Positions 23,916 through 27,370 of a stretch of DNA of 27,370 nucleotides are shown one piece after another. Each line of letters starts with the position of its first letter. Position 1 is the first letter of the stretch. The stretch is from an uncultured Eubacteriales bacterium (lineage in GTDB: Bacteria > Bacillota > Clostridia > Christensenellales > Aristaeellaceae). The stretch lies in NCBI GenBank assembly GCA_900553315.1, contig USCW01000007.1:1-27370 (forward strand), given 5' to 3'. The position numbers were made by a program, and so were the translations under genes. The notes below the pieces were generated by a model. It did not search any database. It saw only the letters and a program-made list of their open reading frames with translations, and was not told the DNA's origin.

Positions 23916-26474
23916 TCAAGGAGCCACCGAGTTGCCGTAGGGCAGCGTATAGTCCGTGGAACGCAAATCCTTTTGTTCCATGTACCATGTGATGAATTCC
24001 TTCGCCGCCAGCGAGGCTTCGCCGCCGCTGTAGCCGCTGGGGATGAACACCGCAATGGCGATTTCCGGGTTCTCATAGGGTGCGAAGGTCACGAACCACG
24101 CGTTGTTTTCCAAGTCGATGGTCGTAACTTCAGCCGTGCCTGTTTTCGCAGCGATTTGCTCACGATATTTCCAGCCGCGGAAGTACTTCGCAGCGGTACC
24201 AGACTCGTCCACTACGCCCTTCATTCCTGCGTGGATCAAGGGCAGATATTCGGGGTGCTCCAGCTGCGAAATCAGCGTCGGACTGCGCTGAGAAAGAATC
24301 TCACCCTCAGGGCTGGTGATAGAGTCAATGATGCTCAGGTTATACACCTTGCCGCCGTTGGCAATGGCGCACACGTAGCGCGCAACCGCCGCAGGGGTCA
24401 GCACCGTCACCGACTGACCAATGGCCGCCAGAATCGTCTGCGCACCGCCCCACTTAATATCGTTCATGTAGTTGTAGGTATCGCCGATGACCGCCTGCAA
24501 ATACACCATTTCCTTGGACATGTTCAGCTCTTCCATCAGGATGGTACGCATGTTGTCCAGCCACTGGGATTCGCTGTAATTCACCGCCATATCCATCAGC
24601 CGCTTGGCACAGGCGCTCAAGCGCTCATCGGTGTATTCCAGTCCACGGCTTGCGCCGCAGTTTTTCAGGTGCTTCTTGATGGCATTGAAAACGATGATGG
24701 GCAGGGACGTATCCTGACTGGCCTCGTTCATGGCCTTCGTGGTATCATACAACGTCGTCTGACAGCCCACCACGCTGCGCACCTCGCCAGGAAGGTCAAT
24801 GCCCGTCTTGCTGGTCAGGCCCAGCTGCGACGCATAGCGATACAGCCGTTCTTCGCCCAGTCGGTCGCCGATGGTATAGAAGAAATAGTTGCAGGAGTGG
24901 TTCAGACCTTCGATGATGGTCTGGTTTTGATGCTTCGAACGTGCGCTGGCGCTGATCCAGCACTTAGGCGCCGTTGATTCATCCTTGTTGTACTTGGTGA
25001 AGTAACCCTCGTCGTTGATCGTCTCCGTGGGCTGCAATTCACCCTCGGAAAGTGCGCCGATACCCGTCACCATCTTGAAAATGGAGCCTGGCGTTCCGCG
25101 TGCGTGGATGGCATAATTCATCAGCAGGTTTCTCGGGTCGCTCAAAATTTCGACCGCCTCATCGCCGCCAGCCACCAGCGCGTTCAGGTCATAGGTGGGA
25201 TAGTTGGCCATGGCCAGCACGCGGCACTCCATGTCCAGCACCACCATAGTGCCGTGCTCGGCCAGCGAGAGCGGATACTGCGTCCAGTTGCGGTTTGCAA
25301 TGTCCGTCTTGTTGTTCTCCAGCCAAGCATCTTCCGTCATCTTCTGTTCCTGCTTGTTGCGGGTGCTGGCTACGTTGTCCGCAATGGCACGTTCCGCCTG
25401 CTGCTGATAGCTGGCGACCAGCGTCAGCTTGACGTTGTTGCCATCCTGCGGCTCGGTGTAGCTCAGCTCGCGCACGATCTGGGACTGGCTGTCGCGCTCC
25501 ACCACGCGGCTGCCCTTTTTCAGCGAAGAATTCTGAGTCAGCCAATCCTCCATGGAGCTTTCGATGCCGTCGCGGCCGATCTTGTCGTTGTAGCTGTAGC
25601 CCTTGGCCTTGTAGGTCTGCCATGTGGACTGGCTGGGAATAGCGCCGATATAGCCGATGATCTGTGCCGCCAGCGTACTGCGGGGATACACGCGCTTGGT
25701 ACCCACGGAGATCTCCATACCCGACAGGTTCATGGAGCGGGTCTCCACCTCGATCACCGTTTCATATTTCACGTTTTCCGCAATGGTGATGGGCTGGGAG
25801 TTGAACACGTTCATCTGCATTTCGGAGTAGACCGCCATGACCTTGAGCATGGTAGCCTCGTCCACCTGATAAACCGTCACGCGATTGTAATTCTTCGCGT
25901 CCTCCTCGGCTTGCAGCGCATCAACCTCCGCCTGGCTGGTCGCCAAACGGAACTTCTTTTTCAGCGCCGCAATGCACTTTTCTGCGGTGCCATAATTCGT
26001 TGTGCTGGTTAGATAGTTATTAGAACGCCATTGCCGCTCGCGGGTGGCCAGCACACTGTCACTCACGCCGGAGCCGAAGTTGAATACCCATTCCCCGCTT
26101 TCCGGGTTGCGCTCGATCACGAAGTCGATGCACAACTCGCCGCCATTTTTCTCAATAATCTCAATGGTATCAATGATCGACTTGGTAAACGAGGCATACT
26201 GCGCACGGGTCGAGGTCGATGCATCCTTATAAAAGGTAACGTTATAGATATACTCGTCGTTTGCCAGAATAACAGAATCCGCGTCCGTAATCATGCCGCG
26301 CTTGCCGTGCAGGGTGATCGTCTTTGTGCGGCGATCCTCCGCGGTAGAACTGTACTGCTCGGTATCCACCATCTGAAGCTGCACCAGACCGTAGGTCAAA
26401 TAGCCGAACATCCCCAACACGATAAACGCAAATAACACGTAGCGAATTCTCATTGCTCGCTTGAGCTTTGCCAT
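23916..26474 (-). CDS. mrdA: Class B penicillin-binding protein 2 (elongation transpeptidase) with enlarged domain
   Basis: Peptidoglycan DD-transpeptidase of the rod complex, partner of RodA. The start is the ATG at 26474 with AAAGGAGG just upstream (852 residues); a TTG 15 nt earlier is less likely. A single N-terminal membrane anchor (RYVLFAFIVLGMFGYLTYGL) precedes the pedestal domain. The active site has all three motifs: Ser464-x-x-Lys467 (TPGSIFK), Ser527-x-Asn (HSCN) and Lys777-Thr-Gly (AAKTGTAEV). The SxN to KTG distance is about 250 residues, against about 157 in E. coli PBP2; the excess falls after GIDLPGEVRSVVG and before AAIGQSVTVLTP and is mostly helical. The pedestal is also long. 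It lies between mreD and minD. Confidence 0.94.
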   Translation of the reverse strand: MAKLKRAMRIRYVLFAFIVLGMFGYLTYGLVQLQMVDTEQYSSTAEDRRTKTITLHGKRGMITDADSVILANDEYIYNVTFYKDASTSTRAQYASFTKSIIDTIEIIEKNGGELCIDFVIERNPESGEWVFNFGSGVSDSVLATRERQWRSNNYLTSTTNYGTAEKCIAALKKKFRLATSQAEVDALQAEEDAKNYNRVTVYQVDEATMLKVMAVYSEMQMNVFNSQPITIAENVKYETVIEVETRSMNLSGMEISVGTKRVYPRSTLAAQIIGYIGAIPSQSTWQTYKAKGYSYNDKIGRDGIESSMEDWLTQNSSLKKGSRVVERDSQSQIVRELSYTEPQDGNNVKLTLVASYQQQAERAIADNVASTRNKQEQKMTEDAWLENNKTDIANRNWTQYPLSLAEHGTMVVLDMECRVLAMANYPTYDLNALVAGGDEAVEILSDPRNLLMNYAIHARGTPGSIFKMVTGIGALSEGELQPTETINDEGYFTKYNKDESTAPKCWISASARSKHQNQTIIEGLNHSCNYFFYTIGDRLGEERLYRYASQLGLTSKTGIDLPGEVRSVVGCQTTLYDTTKAMNEASQDTSLPIIVFNAIKKHLKNCGASRGLEYTDERLSACAKRLMDMAVNYSESQWLDNMRTILMEELNMSKEMVYLQAVIGDTYNYMNDIKWGGAQTILAAIGQSVTVLTPAAVARYVCAIANGGKVYNLSIIDSITSPEGEILSQRSPTLISQLEHPEYLPLIHAGMKGVVDESGTAAKYFRGWKYREQIAAKTGTAEVTTIDLENNAWFVTFAPYENPEIAIAVFIPSGYSGGEASLAAKEFITWYMEQKDLRSTDYTLPYGNSVAP

Positions 26475-26532
26475 GGTTCCTCCTTTCAAGAGCTAATGAG
26501 GCTTGCGCCTCACCGTTCAAAAAGGCAACGGG

Positions 26533-27111
26533 TCAGGCCTTTGCAGCCGCCTGTAGCTGCTTACGACCGTAGCCCAGATAACGCCGCAGCGGCAGCATCA
26601 GCACCGCCGCCGTCAGCATGGTCAGCGCCACGTCAATCACCGCACGGCTGATATGCGTCAGCGTCAGCGCCGTACCGCCCAGATTGACGTACACCAGATT
26701 GATGCCCTCATAAATCAGCGTGTTCAATCCGGCGCACAGCACCGTTCGAAGATAGGGGTTCACGTTCTGCGCCTTCTTGTTCAGGCTGCGCTCATATTCC
26801 AGCCGCTTGTCGCTCTTATCCGCAAAGGGAAGCGAGCTGAAGATCGCAGCCACGGGATACAGCAGCAGGTTGAAGAAGGTAATGGACGGCAGCATTATTT
26901 CCATCAGAATGCCATAGATGCTCCCTACCCAGAAGGCCCGCAGTCTGCCATAGCACACCGTCACGATAGCCGTGACCGCAAACAACAGACTGGGCGTAAC
27001 GCTGTTCACCGCCAAATACGGCATGATGCACACCTGACACAGATACCCCAGCACGACTACCAGCATGAAGCGGAAGAACCGCCTCCCCGTTCGCCAAATC
27101 ATCCCGATCAT
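26533..27111 (-). CDS. mreD: Rod shape-determining protein MreD
   Basis: Small integral membrane component of the elongasome. The 192-residue protein has five or six hydrophobic helices and little charge outside a central loop (FADKSDKRLEYERSLNKKAQ, about 96-115). MreD is weakly conserved, so the call depends on size, topology and position: it starts 3 nt after the mreC stop and stands upstream of PBP2. The N-terminal block (FFRFMLVVVLGYLCQVCIMP) and the following helix (TPSLLFAVTAIVTVCYGRLRAF) fit the family's pattern. GGAGG lies about 11 nt before the ATG. Confidence 0.85.
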   Translation of the reverse strand: MIGMIWRTGRRFFRFMLVVVLGYLCQVCIMPYLAVNSVTPSLLFAVTAIVTVCYGRLRAFWVGSIYGILMEIMLPSITFFNLLLYPVAAIFSSLPFADKSDKRLEYERSLNKKAQNVNPYLRTVLCAGLNTLIYEGINLVYVNLGGTALTLTHISRAVIDVALTMLTAAVLMLPLRRYLGYGRKQLQAAAKA

Positions 27112-27114
27112 GCG

Positions 27115-27195
27115 TTAATCCGCCTCCCAGGTTTGATCGTCCGGGGAGAGGGTGATATACGGCGTGGGCGAAGCCGTGGGCGTGGGACTGGGCTT
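27115..27195 (-). CDS. mreC: MreC, C-terminal tail only (truncated at a joint)
   Basis: The frame ending at 27115-27117 (TAA), 3 nt before mreD, reads PSPTPTASPTPYITLSPDD and then QTWEAD. Pro/Thr-rich tails of this kind are common at the C-terminus of Clostridia MreC proteins, and mreC is expected here. Upstream of about 27195 the frame stops looking like MreC and meets a TGA at 27319-27321, with no usable start codon. Only about 25 residues of MreC are therefore present. The limit at 27195 is approximate. Confidence 0.6.
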   Translation of the reverse strand, partial: KPSPTPTASPTPYITLSPDDQTWEAD

Positions 27196-27370
27196 CCGCG
27201 CCGGGGACGGCGTGACGGTGGCAGGCTGCGGCGCGGCGGAGCTGAACGGCCTGCACGTATTGCAGGCGGCGGAGGACGACTGGGTGCTGGTGCCGGCGCT
27301 GTGCCGGACACTGGACAGTCAGACGGCGGCGGTGACGGTGATGCGGCTGATGCCGGAGATGGACTTTGTG
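27182..27370 (+). CDS. Fragment of a phage structural-type protein (partial at both ends)
   Basis: The plus-strand frame is open from 27137 to the window end. From about 27182 it reads like a real beta-rich protein: VGLGFRAGDGVTVAGC, then AAELNGLHVLQAAEDDWVLV, then AAVTVMRLMPEMDFV. Third codon positions are almost all G or C. The pattern GDxVTxxG...LN...xVTVxRxxPxMDFV resembles, from memory, a protein family common beside tail genes in Clostridia prophages. No start codon with a ribosome binding site precedes it, and it runs antisense to the mreC tail. It most likely comes from another part of the genome joined here. Confidence 0.45.
   Translation, partial: MGLGFRAGDGVTVAGCGAAELNGLHVLQAAEDDWVLVPALCRTLDSQTAAVTVMRLMPEMDFV

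Overview
The window is an ordinary-density stretch of bacterial chromosome, GC-rich (by eye, clearly above 50%). The gene content and gene order point to the Clostridia side of the Bacillota: a V-type ATPase operon in Enterococcus hirae ntp order, the dgt-dnaG-rpoD-trmK-nif3-zinc-ribbon series, LonB beside LonA and EngB, and an mreC-mreD-PBP2-minD-rodA series. LonB and a GerQ-like protein suggest an endospore-forming lineage. No rRNA, tRNA, CRISPR array, insertion sequence or integrase was seen.

Layout. (1) 1-5664, minus strand: seven V/A-type ATPase genes transcribed G/H-I-K-E-C-F-A, with A cut by the window edge (B and D are expected beyond it). The membrane-rotor subunit carries the side chains that bind Na+ in E. 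hirae NtpK. (2) 5722-6556, minus: upp with a near-consensus housekeeping promoter and a leader of about 170 nt that contains a strong intrinsic terminator, so upp looks attenuated; upp reads towards the ATPase operon. (3) 6652-9852, minus: a tight three-gene unit of alanine racemase, M20 amidohydrolase and M55 D-aminopeptidase, suggesting use or recycling of D-amino-acid peptides. (4) 9963-10433, plus: a small GerQ-like gene with a sporulation-type -10 element and its own terminator. (5) 10509-14586, plus: dgt, dnaG and rpoD, closed by a strong terminator. (6) 14610-16866, plus: trmK, nif3-like and a coiled-coil zinc-ribbon gene. (7) 16878-21766, minus: lonB, lonA and engB, meeting the plus cluster at a bidirectional terminator. 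(8) 21835-27195, minus: the cell-elongation operon mreC(end)-mreD-PBP2-minD-rodA; minC and minE are not at their usual place.

The last roughly 190 bases do not continue mreC. The mreC frame hits a stop, while the opposite strand carries an open, strongly coding frame that resembles a phage structural protein. This is most likely a chimeric assembly joint at a short low-complexity repeat, less likely a real prophage edge.

Most of the window is conserved housekeeping. The points most worth following are the upp leader, the alr-M20-M55 unit with its divergent racemase, the enlarged PBP2 transpeptidase domain, and the joint at the end.
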